The notes below the pieces were generated by a model. It was not told where the DNA came from. It did no database searches and was given only the letters and a program-made list of their open reading frames with translations. The translations under genes were made by a program, and so were the position numbers. Positions 42,540 through 54,257 of a stretch of 64,000 nucleotides of DNA are shown here, piece by piece (position 1 is the first letter of the stretch; the number at the start of each line of letters is the position of its first letter). Origin of the DNA: Suillus spraguei (taxonomy: Eukaryota > Basidiomycota > Agaricomycetes > Boletales > Suillaceae); NCBI GenBank assembly GCA_016800925.1, contig JABCPU010000002.1, forward strand, positions 682,001-746,000. Direction: 5' to 3'.

Positions 42540-45300
42540 GTTATACCTGTGTCTGGCTTTTGGTTATCTCTGCACCTCTGGCTTTTGGTTATCGCGACTT
42601 CTGTCTTGATAAGATATTTCGTACAAGTCTTATTTCCAAGTTCATAGCCTTATGTTCCATTGTACTTACTAATGTGTTCCGCATGCCTAAGACATAGCCT
42701 TGGACTATCCTTACTTGCCTTCTGGCATGCTACCTACAGTATATAAACTTGTAGTACAACTCCTGCAGACCTCAGTCTGATCATTGCTTTCCTACTTCTG
42801 TATATTCCTTTGACTTCTGTATCTTGTTACCATGTCTATATAAATCCGTTTCCATTCTCACACTTGGGCTCTGGCCCTTGTAAGCTTCCGACTCAGACCT
42901 ATGGGATCATTCCCTAGGCCAGAGCTTTGATCCTATGTCCTATATCCTTTTCAGACTTTGTCCGTTTCCTGTCTCTCATCTGTTTCACCTCTGACTCTAC
43001 CTTTGGTAGTCTTATCCTGTCTGTTTCTATTCTGGACCTTGTCCAGAGTAGTCTATACTATCTCTACACCATATCCAGACCTACTCCTCTCTAGTAGTCA
43101 ACACCTCCCCTAAGATCCATAGAGCTATGCTCGTCCGATCATCTGATCATCCGCTCTTCTGCTCTTCTGCTCTTCTGCTCTTCTGCTCTTCTGCTCTTCC
43201 GCTCTTCCGCTCTTCCGCTCTTCCGCTCTTCTGCTCTTCCGCTCTTCCGCTCTTCCGCTCTCCTGCTCTTCTGCTCTTCTGCTGTAATGAGCAAAGTCAC
43301 GCTGACCGTCAAACCCATGTTTTTGACAAGCATCTCGTTACTGTCTGTGGCGGCAACCAAAGAATTCCCTTATAGCGAGTATATAGCCTTTTTGCTCTGC
43401 TAAGGTGGAACCGTACTTCTTCTGCGAACCCTTACCAGATCCTTGCGCCAATGCCCTCATGTCCCATCCAAATCCATCTAGATCCATTGGTGCGTATTTA
43501 CTTCACTTCCGCCGTTACTAAATCTACAGCAGGATTTACCTTGCATCTCAAGGGGCCACTGCACACTGTGCACCTCTTAGTTAATACCCTGTTTATTTTC
43601 TTTCTCACTACCGGACTCACCTAATAATCTTGTACGTGCTCAAATATGTTAAAAGGACTCAACATACATACTGTTACCATTACTTCCCATTACATCCCTT
43701 CACTTGGACTTAGTATCAGAACACTTGCTAGTCTCAATCTATTTGCCTTTGAACCTTTCTCCATTCAAATCTCACTCATTGATTTGACCGCCGGTAACTT
43801 TACTGCTCAAAGTACTGCATAACTTTCAACTTCACTACTCATAACCAGACTGTGGCCAGTGATCTCGCTGGGTCGCTACCTCTCTCATCAACATTCTTGC
43901 TCATACAGAACTACTGCTACCACTACTGCACCGCAGGTAGTAGTACTATATTCATTTCACAGAAGTCACTTTTGTTCTTGCTCTTGCTAGCTAACCGCTA
44001 CAGCTATCCTTACCGTGCGAGTACTGCTGACATCATGCTAGTGCCACTGATATACCGTTGCCGCTGCTAACCTCGGAAGTCGGAACCTTCGTTGCCTTAT
44101 TAGTACTTTCTTGATTCCTTCACACTAACTTAGAAGGAATTGCTTCTATCGCAGTCCTCTTGGGTCGAACATATCACTCACACCTTCAGTAGGATTATTG
44201 TTGCACTTATACTTAGGCTAGCAGTAGTTTCTTCGTTTCACCGCTCTTCTGCTCTTCCAAGCTCCAGACCTTCGGACCTCTGGACCTCCAGATCTATCCT
44301 ATCCTACCCTCCGACATCTATGGATCATCTTTCCCTCTGGAGCTCTGCTCCTATCCTGCCCTGGACTTTGTCCAGGAGTCCATCTTTCATCCATTCTACT
44401 TGGAACTTGTTCCAGCAGTTTTACCACTACTCCCTACCATCCGGAAATAGTTCTGGCGCATTCCCATGCTCATCTGGAAGTCCTTCGGAGCTCTATCGAG
44501 CTATCCTGTCCTAAGAGTTCATCTGGATGCCTTGTCTGAGACTTCTGCCTTCTGCCGGTGATGTCGTCACCAATAGCTCCACATGGGACCGCAAGAGCTC
44601 TGCCTGGTTGTGAGATGTGTTTGTATTGAGTTGCATGCAAGTCTCAGACATGCATGTCGTCGAAGTATGATCTAACTCGATTGTACAGGGAACCCACTAA
44701 CAAATGCATAGTGTACTCCTACAGAAAAATACCTCCTTATATATGCCAGTCAACGCTAAAACCATGCTGCCGACGCCCGGTAATATTGCGCCATTGACGC
44801 GCCATTGATCCCGAAGATTCCCGATAAGTGTCGAGCTCGTACCTCGACCCCTGATAATCCAACACCAGTGTATATTACTGTGCACATGCTATATTTGAAG
44901 AACATAATGCATAACTCGATAATAGCAAAGGCCATAATCACGACTCGGAATTAGGCAAATAAGGACTGAAGTAAGTCGTGCAGCGTGCCACATCACCAGG
45001 ACTAACTTAGAGTTCCTTGGCCGGTTGTTGGTGACGCCCTCTGTCTATGGATTATATTTAAAAGCGGTGTTCATGCTAAATCAGGGGGAAAGTTAAAGTT
45101 TTACCGTCGCCAGTCGACGCTTCGAAACCGCGTTCGGAAAGAAGGATTGGGTTGGAAGATGAAGGGGCAGAGATGTCTATCGCAGTGGAGCATCAAACAA
45201 AATTTTCCCATCATACACGCTCAAACGAGTGACAACGGAGAAAAAAAAAATTATGGCACTGGAGAGTTCCGACATTCATGAAGCCCGCAGCCTGAGCTCC
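42540..45300. other. Repeat-rich, CT-biased region, probably old retroelement leader; no gene
   Basis: No reliable gene in 2.7 kb. It contains a duplicated TGGCTTTTGGTTATC (42555-42595), a TATA-like TATATAAAC (42740), long CT-rich stretches with Ser/Leu/Pro-type frames, and the 8 bp minisatellite at 43151. The composition resembles LTR and leader DNA of degraded retroelements. No LTR pair or TSD was found. Confidence 0.4.
43151..43283. repeat. 8 bp minisatellite (GCTCTTCT/GCTCTTCC), about 16 copies
   Basis: A tandem array of GCTCTTC plus T or C. Variants come in blocks: a T block, a C block, one T unit, another C block, then T again. Since 8 is not a multiple of 3, all three frames stay open and give false Ser/Leu-rich or Glu/Arg-rich ORFs. 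Two further units occur at about 44242. Confidence 0.9.
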
Positions 45301-45681
45301 GCAGTTCAATATTTCGAGAGATCAACTTTGCGATGCTAACATGATGGTGCTCTCAGTATGATGAGCCCATCATGAGCTGTTGGTGAAGTGACAGGAGTAG
45401 TAAAGCCTGGAATGCCGGTCAATGAATAGAAAGCCGAAATACTTGAGGTTTGTTCTTGATCATGGGGCGGAATATGCAAGACGGGCGGATTGTCAGCTGG
45501 ACCCAAAACGTCTTTGATACAAGAGCATGTATTGTCAACAACATGAAACAAGAAAAAAAAGTACAATTGTGACGCCATAGTCGGACTAGCACTGTGATGC
45601 AAAGTTTAAACTATGATAGACCTAAATGTCAGGTGTGAAAATCGCTTACTTTCCTCAGCTTTGTATTTAATCTTCGTACAC

Positions 45682-47736
45682 TTAGTAGTTAGCATCCTGC
45701 TCAATGAGCGCGATGGTTTTCGAAGAGCGGGGCTTAATGGAACACTTGAATGGTTTGGGGTGGCTGTAAGGGTATCTATCAGTGCCGGACGTGATCAGAT
45801 ATAACACACACCTGATCGTGCCTGATAACGGATCGACCTCAGGGGTGATCTCAATACCATTCTCGACGACCTTCGAGATATCGAACGCCGCCAGTGACAT
45901 CGCGATAGATAACCAGGTGGAGGCTTCGGCAAGGTGGATAGCTGTAAACGAAAAGCAACTGAACGTCAGGATACAGTTTGGGAGTCGAGCATACCTGGAC
46001 AGATACTGCAGAGCAGAAAGTTAGCATGTGGCACAAAAACCTACTGCATACTCACCGTCTTCCAAAGCCGAAGCAAATCGTCCGGGGCTCTGTCTCAGGC
46101 TTCTTTCCGTCATTGCCCAAAAACCGTTCAGGGTTGAATTCCGAAGGGTTGGCGTATCTCTCTGGATCATTGAGCATGAACCTAGGATTATATTCTGTTC
46201 AAACACTAAATATGAAGAAAAGATAGTACGAACCAGATGTTAGGTAAGACCACGGAACCCTTTGGGATGTAGTACCCGTCATGGATGTCGTCCTCAGAGG
46301 CACAGTGAGGAAAACCTGATATTGAGATGCCATTTGGCAAATAACTAATGCGTTAAACGAGATACACGGACCGGTAGGGATAACAGTATGCCATCGTAGG
46401 GCTTCTTTGGCAAGCGCTTCAATGTAGGGGAGAGAACCTTGGTCGGCAAAGGAGGGAAGACGATCAGGACCGATAACAGCATCTATTTCAGCCTGAGCTT
46501 TCTTCTGCACATCAGGGAATAGCGTCATGGCTAGGAAGAACGAGTGGATAGTGGCAACAGTCTGAGGAACGAAGTGTAGTGCTCTTAGAAGGTGATTATT
46601 AGTAATATGAAAGTAGGGACCAACCGTGTCGGAAGCGCCTGCGTATAGAGTTGCAGCAGACCATTTTATATCATGCTCGTCTTCCGCTGACAAAGGACCG
46701 TTTCCAACCAGTTTCGAGGTGAAAGACTCCGGTGCAATTCCAGCAGCCTGTAAAAGTCGGACATCAATGCATACTCGAAAAGCTACAAATGATAGTCACC
46801 ATCTGATCCAGAACGAACTTGTACGGTGCAGAAACCATCTCTTCGAGAGTGTCGTGCCATTCGCGGGCCAGACGCTTGAAGCCAGCGCCAGGGAACCACT
46901 CAGGGACCTTGACCACTAAAACAGTGAGACCATTCAAGTCGGAAGTAAATGTCCGAATGCTATGGCTTACAGAATGGCACAACATCAGCGAAGAAGGCAC
47001 CAGGAGCAGTGGAACGCGACCACTGGTCTAGAGCGCGATCTGCAAGGTCAACGAAGGGATCGTTGTTTTCTCTCACCTCATAACCGTGAGAGATGCGCAG
47101 AATGACAGCGCCAGCGGTGCTATGAAAATCAAGGTGATGTCAACGCAAAGATAAATAACACATACTACCGAATATGTGCTTGTAGTTGATCGGGTTTCGC
47201 AAACACACGCTTGAGGAATCGGCGAGTCTCGACCTCCTCGACCTGACTGTATAGGCCCACAGCGGCGCGAGTACCAATGACATGGTGGAAGTTTTTGCGG
47301 TGGCGGCGTAATTGGTTCCCGTAAGGGAGGAGAGTCATAACATTTTCCAGCCAATAAGTTCGCCACCAACTGGAAGAATAGGACGGTCGGAGTAAATAGC
47401 GCTCTTGTTGTCCAGCATGTCCATAGCAGTCTTGACAGAGTTTAGGATCACGATGTGTTGACCGAAAATTTCAATATGCGAAATATGGCCTGCAGATAAG
47501 ACTTCAAAATGAAAGATTGTAGCAAACGAGAGACACTGACCATACTTCTTACCCCACTCCGTGAAGATAAGCCAGGGCTTGATGTGGGGCATGTCCAGGA
47601 TGTTTCCGATGAGAGGCCACCCCGGAGGACCAGGGGGATATGCAGGGTTCTTCTTGTTGAACACCTGCTTAAGCAGATACAATCCGATACAAGCAAGGCA
47701 TAGGTCGAGCCCAGTGACGTTGGTAAGCATCAACAT
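45682..47736 (-). pseudogene. Cytochrome P450, copy 2, one frame break
   Basis: Same exon plan as copies 1 and 3. ATG 47736 opens an anchor (LDLCLACIGLYLLKQVF) and hinge YPPGPPGWPLIGNI. Later parts: TLYAGASDTV (I-helix), KEALRWH (ExxR), ERYANPSEFNPERF, FGFGRR with ICPG after an intron, and the end IKPRSSKTIALIEQDANY. In exon 2 the sequence after GELIGWK reads GGAAAATG where copy 3 has GGAAAAACG, so one A is missing (near 47345) and the frame stops two codons on. All other exons are open. It may be a new pseudogene, or the missing A may be a sequencing error, in which case it is a working gene. Confidence 0.85.
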
Positions 47737-49150
47737 GGTCTAGTATTGTTAGGTGGGGAAATGACTCTAGAGTGGGGAGGTTAGTGGGGCTTGAGAGAGT
47801 TCTATCTAGTGACTAACCAGCTATGATGCTTATGACCAAGCTCAAACTCAGGCTTCTTCTAGGGACCCGGATCACGGAGCTTCCTCGATTGGACTAGAAC
47901 TAAGGAGATATTGATCATCAATCGCACAGGTGACATAACGGATATTATAAGACTCGAAGGAAGTCAATAGTAAGTACCGAAACGTTTTGTACCATTTCGC
48001 CTGTTACCAAAAACCGGTGGAGATTTCCTGGAGGGACAGGTTTAGGTCTAGTGTAGCGTAAGGGCAGGATGGAATATTGACCTTCAAGTTGTACACGCCA
48101 ATTGGCGCAGGACGGCGGCGATTGGCAAGATAGTCATGGCACTAAGTCGGCCCAAGTATTATCATATTAACTCTTCTTTGAGTGACTAGGTTTCTGATCA
48201 GCCCGACTTATAATAATCCTTCCTCTCCGGACAAGACGGTCATCCGATTGCCGCAGCGTGACACAAACAACATTTCATCGCACCAAATTTAATGTTGTGA
48301 ATGTTGGATGGCCAGATTTCTTGTCTTCGTCAAGGCTCTTCGGAAGGATAGTAACAATCTTGAAATTTGAACTCAAAGGTTCAACCGGGCTGGTCACTGC
48401 AATGTATTGAATGATCCAGACTCTGAGTATAATTTTATCATCAGATTAGATCATTCAATGCTCAGTAGTGCTGCTCGATGCGCTATGATGCATAATGTTT
48501 GAGAGACATATGTATCAGAGAAGTCTGTACCAGGGCTTCAAGTTGTTGGCACTTGTTGACAAAAACAACCTAATGATAAAGCGAGCATGAGTAGCCGCAA
48601 CTCCTTCGAGCTTTGCCTGTGGCAGAAATCGACCCGTTGCCAATAAGACGAGAGTCTACTTTTCTACCATGTACATACGCCAATTTTTTTCTAGCTTCGA
48701 GGCTACACCTTCTCGTCGTGATCAAGTCAAATAGTATGCCACGACTCCTCCCGAACCTGGGCCTTATCTTCAACGTCGAGTCAAGCTAGAAGTTGGTTAC
48801 CTGTTGGCCAAATCTACTCTTGCAAGGCTTAGCAAGCGTTATCAAAGTCACTTCTATTCATGACCTACTGCCGCTACTTGGCAATTGCCGTTGACAAACT
48901 CGGAATAGCAGCATCCTGCAAACAACTATCGACGGAGCCCTCCCACGAGTCACTAATATCATAGATCACACGTATCGGGGAAGCATGCTATGATCATCCT
49001 GGTCTGCGAGGGTTGAGTCTATTAAGTGCGAGGAACAAAGAGGGCTTTGAAAAGACCCACTGCTCTCGGCACTTTTGTCAGTGCTATCTATCTACTATGC
49101 GACTCAAATCAAGCTCAGGACCTCCTCTTGGTATCATTAATGCAGTCTCA
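47737..49150. other. Intergenic, no gene recognised
   Basis: About 1.4 kb upstream of P450 copy 2 and left of the duplicated F-box block. No frame with family features. It includes the promoter of copy 2. Confidence 0.5.
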
Positions 49151-50326
49151 TGAGTGTCAAGAAGCGGGTAGTACCGGCCTTGGATTCCCTCGCAGTCCGT
49201 GTCCGATCCACCAAACAAGACACGATACTTGGGCCTACCCACTGTCACCATTCTGGGTTAAACTGTGGTTGTCATGCTCCCTCCGTTGCGCAGTGCATGG
49301 ATGGCACTTGGCGAGAAGTGATTATTCCAAGTGTTTTAAATTTCATGGTAGTCCTGACCTCGCTCTTTTCTCTAGGATGCGAGCTCCTCGGCCTAGTTCA
49401 ACGTGAGAATATGGTGGAGCACCTGATATCAGACGCGATGCAGACAGTGTGGAGCGAAATTCTCGACTGTGTCAATTTGTTGGTTGATTGCTACTGAAAT
49501 TTTGCAAAGCTTGTCCATGGTCACGATATCGATGGGGGAAGTGTCGAAGTCCTGGAGGATCTTACGTCCTGTAGGGTCTTTTCGAGGGTGGGGGATGGAG
49601 GTCACACGGCTCATGGTTTTGATGTGTCCTGCATCAGTTTGACGCAGTCTTCAAATCCTTCTACACCTCCGAGTCAATGCAAGATCAACCAAACACCCAC
49701 AGTCAAACAACTTCAAGATAGAGACGCAGCTATACCGACTCACCTGTGCAGGTATGGTCGCCCATCGATGTTGGCAGTTTCATCAATGGCTTGGGTGCGT
49801 TTGTGCTTGCCAGTTTATCTACTTGGTGACAAATGTAGCAGCTTCGCACAGACGGTGTACTGCGCAGGCAGTCTTGGAAATATAGAAAGTTGTCGATTGG
49901 CTTTGAGATTTTAAGCTTTACCTCGTACTCTACCGAGCATCTTTCTCACCTATTACTCAAGTGAGATTTACCCGGGAACAACTCAACCAAGTGGCCAATC
50001 ACGCACTAAGATTTGTGCTACGAGGAAACCTGAATAAGTCCATGTGCGTGTCATCAAATCTGATTGGAAGTGTGCTCTATGGCTCGTGCCGCATCCGCAC
50101 CATTGCTTCGATAATGTGTGGCGACTTACAAATATTAATTTCCACAGGACAAGTGTACATTGTGCGACCTAGAAAGAATAACAAGTCTGCTCTGGGCCAC
50201 CGGGTCACAACTTGTGGTCCTATACACAATGTACATCTATTGCTGTGGATGTTGATGCCACGCTTCACGTAGCGAGTATTAAAGGCAGGGTTCCTTCTGA
50301 CCAGTTCAGTATCTTACTTCCCCGTC

Positions 50327-51361
50327 ATGGAGTCTGCCATCACCTTTCGATTTAGCGACCTGCCTCTTGAACTTGCCCTCCTCGTCCTCAAATATGCGGC
50401 CGAGTCGACGTTTTCCCAGAAAGAGAAATACGCCGAGAAAAATCCCTATGCAGACGCCATCTCACTATGTCGTGTCTCTCGACTTGTGAGGCGCACCGTC
50501 CTCCCCGAACTACTGCACACCGTATCGCTCCGCCGATGTTACGGCGTGAGAATGTTTGCAAATGCTCTGCTTATGCAGCAAGCGTACGCTGAGACCAAAA
50601 ACGATCTTTTCTTCGATTATACCTCCGCTGTGCAGAGGGTATGGATTAGTCATAATGACTTCGTTGAACGTCGTCTACATGATGCTGAGGTCAAGAAGCA
50701 CATAGACTCGCTAGTTCCGGTGTTACTCGCTGCACCAGCACTTGCGATTGACTCGTACAATTTAAAGCTTTTTGTTCAGAGCGTGGAAGATGCTTGGACC
50801 TCTCGCGCAGATCTCGATGTCAACGACGGATATTCCCCTTATCCTTATCCTGTGAGGACCCAAAGTCTAACGATAACTGCCCGGGGTCCATCCTTCAGGT
50901 GGGATATCTTCAAGCACATTCCGAAAGGATCAGTTTTCCTAGCATCGATTCCCAACCTGACTTTCCTGGCCGATGGATCCGGTTATCCTGAGGTCAGCAG
51001 AGGCTTAATATCCCCAGAACACCCACTACGTCTTTGGATGCATTACATGCCATGGGCTTGTATGAAGAACCTTCAGACCTTTTCAGTAGTGTACCCGCAC
51101 ATGAATGCCCACTACAACTTAGCTAAATACATCCAAAGGGGACGAAAATTTCATGTGGAGAGGCTCACAGTGAATGTGCCCCTGTTCAAGCAGGACCCTG
51201 CATCCTTCCCATGGGTGACACCACCATTTCCTGTGACCAATCCCGGAGAGAAGAGTATTCGATCGGATGGTGTTTCTTTCAAGGTCACGCAAGATCGAGC
51301 AAAATTTTGCCAGTACTTTTTCACATGGGATAAAGTTTGGGCCTGCGGGTTAACTGAGTGA
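50327..51361 (+). CDS. F-box-like protein, tandem copy 1
   Basis: Single exon, 344 residues. The N-terminus FRFSDLPLELALLVLKYAAE is a short F-box-like helix pair of the kind common in Agaricomycetes. It is followed by SLCRVSRLVRRTVLPELLHT, typical of these proteins. The rest has no named repeat; conserved-looking pieces are TSAVQRVWISHNDF, SVFLASIPNLTFLADGSGYP and WACMKNLQTFSV. Such families are large and fast-evolving and probably act as substrate adaptors of SCF ubiquitin ligases, but no partner can be named. Copy 2 is at 52741-53769, with the C-terminal 65 residues almost unchanged. Confidence 0.8.
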   Translation: MESAITFRFSDLPLELALLVLKYAAESTFSQKEKYAEKNPYADAISLCRVSRLVRRTVLPELLHTVSLRRCYGVRMFANALLMQQAYAETKNDLFFDYTSAVQRVWISHNDFVERRLHDAEVKKHIDSLVPVLLAAPALAIDSYNLKLFVQSVEDAWTSRADLDVNDGYSPYPYPVRTQSLTITARGPSFRWDIFKHIPKGSVFLASIPNLTFLADGSGYPEVSRGLISPEHPLRLWMHYMPWACMKNLQTFSVVYPHMNAHYNLAKYIQRGRKFHVERLTVNVPLFKQDPASFPWVTPPFPVTNPGEKSIRSDGVSFKVTQDRAKFCQYFFTWDKVWACGLTE

Positions 51362-52740
51362 TGAGACATGGGTGTTATGAAGATGATGATAGATATGTAT
51401 ATGACTTATCTTGGATATGTACTTGCTCGCAATCGGGTTTCCTCTTTACTGTACACTTACTATACGCTTCTTGTGCCCAATGGATAAAGCGATTCATGAA
51501 CAATCTAGACTTCATGCATTATGTAAGCCAGGCACGTTCTCACGGATACAATCCCGCTGTAGAGATTTGGCCTTGGGTTCTGTGCCCGGTCCACCAAATG
51601 AGACTCTATTTTTTGACCTGCCCACTGTCACCTTCCTGGTTTAACATACGGTCGTCATGCATGTTCCTCCGTTAACGAAAAGTGTTGCACAGTGCATGGA
51701 TGGCATTGGGCGAGAAGCAAATAAAGTGATTATCCCAAGTATTTTAAATTTCATGGTAGTGTTGACCTTGCTCTTTTCTCTAGGCTGCGAGCCCCTCAGC
51801 CTTGTTCAACTCTACTACTGAGAATGTAGTCGAGCACCAGGCTAATATCAGGTGCGATGCAGACAGTGTGGTGCGAGATTCTGGACCGTGTCAACTTGTT
51901 GGTTGATTGCTACCGACACCTTGCAAAGCTTGTTCATGGTCACAATACCAATGGGAGAGTGTTAAGTCCTGCTGGACCATACGTCCTATAGGGTCTTTTA
52001 GAAGGTGGGATGGGATGGAGTCGCAGTGCACGGTTCATGGTTTCATGTGTCTTGCATCAATTTGACCAGTCTTCAAATCTTTCCGAACCTCAACGTGACA
52101 TAAACTAAGCACCCACAGCTGAACAACTTCAAGATAGAGGCGTAGCAACACTGGCTCACCTGTGCAGTATGCTCGCCCACCGATGATGGTGGTTTCGTCA
52201 ATGCCTTGGGTGCGAGTGCGTGCCAGGTTATCTACTTGGTGACAATTGTAGCAGATTCGCACAGACGGTGTGCTGCGCAGGCAGTTTTGGAAATATAGAA
52301 AGTGCTCGATTGACTTGGGGATATTAGGTTGTGCCTCATACTCTACCGAGCACCTTTCTCACGTGTTACTCAATTGCAGTGGGATTTACCTGAGAATCAA
52401 CTAAGTGGCCAATCTTGCACTAAGAGTTGAGCCATGACAAAACCTGAATGAGTCCTTGTGCGTGTCATCGAGTCTCGTCCGAAGGTGCGCTCTATGGCTC
52501 TTGCCTCCGCACCATTGTTTCGGTAATCTGTGGCGACTAATAAATATTAATTTTCACAAGACAAGAGTATATTGTGCGACCTAGAAAGAATAATAAGTCT
52601 GCTCTGGGCCACCGGGTCACAACTTGAGGTCCTACACATAATGTACATCTATTGCTGTGGATGTTGATACCACAATTCACGCGGGGAGTATTAAAGTCAG
52701 GGTTCCTTCTGACTAGTTAAGAGCATCTTACTCCCCCGTC

Positions 52741-53769
52741 ATGGAGCCTGCCATCACCTTTCGCTTTAGCGACCTTCCTCTTGAGCTCGCCTTCCTCGTC
52801 CTCAAATATGCAGCCAAGCCGACGTTTTCCCAGAAAGAGAGTCACACCGATGAAAATCCCTATGCAAACGCCTTGTCCTTATGTCGTGTCTCTCGACTTG
52901 TGAGATGCACCGTCCTCCCCGAACTCCTGCACACCATATTGCTCTGCCGATGTGGCAGCTTGAGAATGTTCGCAAATGCTCTGCTTATGCAGCAAGCGTA
53001 CGTTGAGACAAAAAGCGATCTTTTCTTCGACTATACCTCTGCTGTTCAGAGGGTATGGATTAGTCATAATGACTTCGCTGAACTTCGCCTACATAATTCT
53101 GAGGTCAAGAAGCACATGACCTCGCTGCTTCCGGTGTTACTCGTTGCGCCGGCACTTGCGATTGACTGGTTCAGTTTAAATCTTCTTGTTCGGACCGTGC
53201 AAGATGCGTGGACCTCCCGCGCAGATCTCGATGTCGACGATAGACATTCCCCTTTTCCTGTGAGGACCAAAAGTCTGACGATAACCGCCCGGGGTCTCTC
53301 CACCAACTGGAATATCTTCAGGCACATTCGGAAAGGATCAGTTTTCCTTGCATCGATTCCCCATCTCACGTACCTGGGTGAGGGAGCCGGTTTTCCCGAC
53401 GTCAGCAGGGGTTTGATATCCCCAGAAGTCCTGCTGCGTGCTTGGATGCACGACATTCCATGGGCTGACATGAAAAACCTTCAGACCTTTTCAGTAGCGT
53501 ACCCGCATCTGGATGCCCCCTACGATTTGGCTACATATATGGAAAACGGACTAGACTTTCATGTGGAGCGGCTCACAGTGAACGTGTCCCTATTCAAGCA
53601 GGACCCTGCATCCTTCCCGTGGGTGACACCACCATTTCCTGTCACCAATCCCGGAGAGAAAAGTATTCGTTCGGATGGTGTTTCCTTCAAGGTGACGCAT
53701 GATCGGGTAAATTTTTGGCACTACTTTTTCAAATGGGAAAGAGTTTGGGCCTGTGAGTTAACTGAGTGA
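52741..53769 (+). CDS. F-box-like protein, tandem copy 2
   Basis: Single exon, 342 residues, aligned with copy 1 over its whole length. The start is FRFSDLPLELAFLVLKYAAK. Differences cluster in the middle (residues about 90-250), for example IDWFSLNLLVRTVQDAW against IDSYNLKLFVQSVEDAW, while the end VERLTVNVSLFKQDPASFPW is nearly the same. Both copies are open with no frame break, so both may be expressed. Function is as uncertain as for copy 1. Confidence 0.8.
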   Translation: MEPAITFRFSDLPLELAFLVLKYAAKPTFSQKESHTDENPYANALSLCRVSRLVRCTVLPELLHTILLCRCGSLRMFANALLMQQAYVETKSDLFFDYTSAVQRVWISHNDFAELRLHNSEVKKHMTSLLPVLLVAPALAIDWFSLNLLVRTVQDAWTSRADLDVDDRHSPFPVRTKSLTITARGLSTNWNIFRHIRKGSVFLASIPHLTYLGEGAGFPDVSRGLISPEVLLRAWMHDIPWADMKNLQTFSVAYPHLDAPYDLATYMENGLDFHVERLTVNVSLFKQDPASFPWVTPPFPVTNPGEKSIRSDGVSFKVTHDRVNFWHYFFKWERVWACELTE

Positions 53770-53880
53770 TGAGCGTACATGGGTGTTATGATGATAGATG
53801 GCTTGATCTTATCTTGGATATGTACTTAGTCGCAATCAGGTTTCCTCCTACTGTACACTTACTATAGACTTGCCCAATAT

Positions 53881-54257
53881 AGATAGTTGGGATTGTATGA
53901 TTCATGAACAATGACCATAGGCCTCACCATGGCCCATGGTGTCAGTTCCAGATCATCAAATCGACAGTGAAAAGAAACCAACAAAAGCACGTATTGTATG
54001 CCCTTTTAAGTGAACAAGCGATACATGGGTGAACAAAGCAAACAATTGAAGAGGATCGTATATCTCTACCGTAATGAAACCATGGAATACTGTGCGCTGT
54101 ATCATTTGAGAATGCTGAATGATCAGATTCGGTGTCGTGAGCTGTTGCTGAAGTAGCAGGAGGTAGCCACCATGAGTAAAGCTTGGCGTGTGTCAGGTGT
54201 AATAATCGCTACCTACAGTAAGTACTTTCCCCAGCGTTGTATTTCATCTTCGCACGC
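53881..54257. other. Spacer with 3' flank shared among P450 copies
   Basis: Sequence at about 54090-54210 (TCATTTGAGAATGCTGAATG, GTCGTGAGCTGTTG) recurs with changes downstream of P450 copy 4 (62385-62470) and in part downstream of copy 2 (45340-45430). The P450 duplications therefore included several hundred bp of 3' flank. Confidence 0.6.

Larger units (their letters stand above)
49180..53880. repeat. Tandem segmental duplication of ~2.41 kb carrying F-box-like genes
   Basis: Unit 1 runs from about 49180 to 51480 and unit 2 from about 51570 to 53880. Equivalent points are 2.41 kb apart: the two gene starts differ by 2414 bp, and the upstream segment with GATGCAGACAGTGTGG and GTTGGTTGATTGCTAC occurs at about 49440-49495 and 51855-51912. 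Shared non-coding upstream (about 1.1 kb) and downstream (about 100 bp) sequence shows that the whole block was copied. Divergence is substitutions and small indels. Confidence 0.85.

Noticed and set aside
43127..43375. Ser/Leu-rich and Glu/Arg-rich ORFs
   Set aside because: Artefacts of the 8 bp minisatellite, which is open in all frames.
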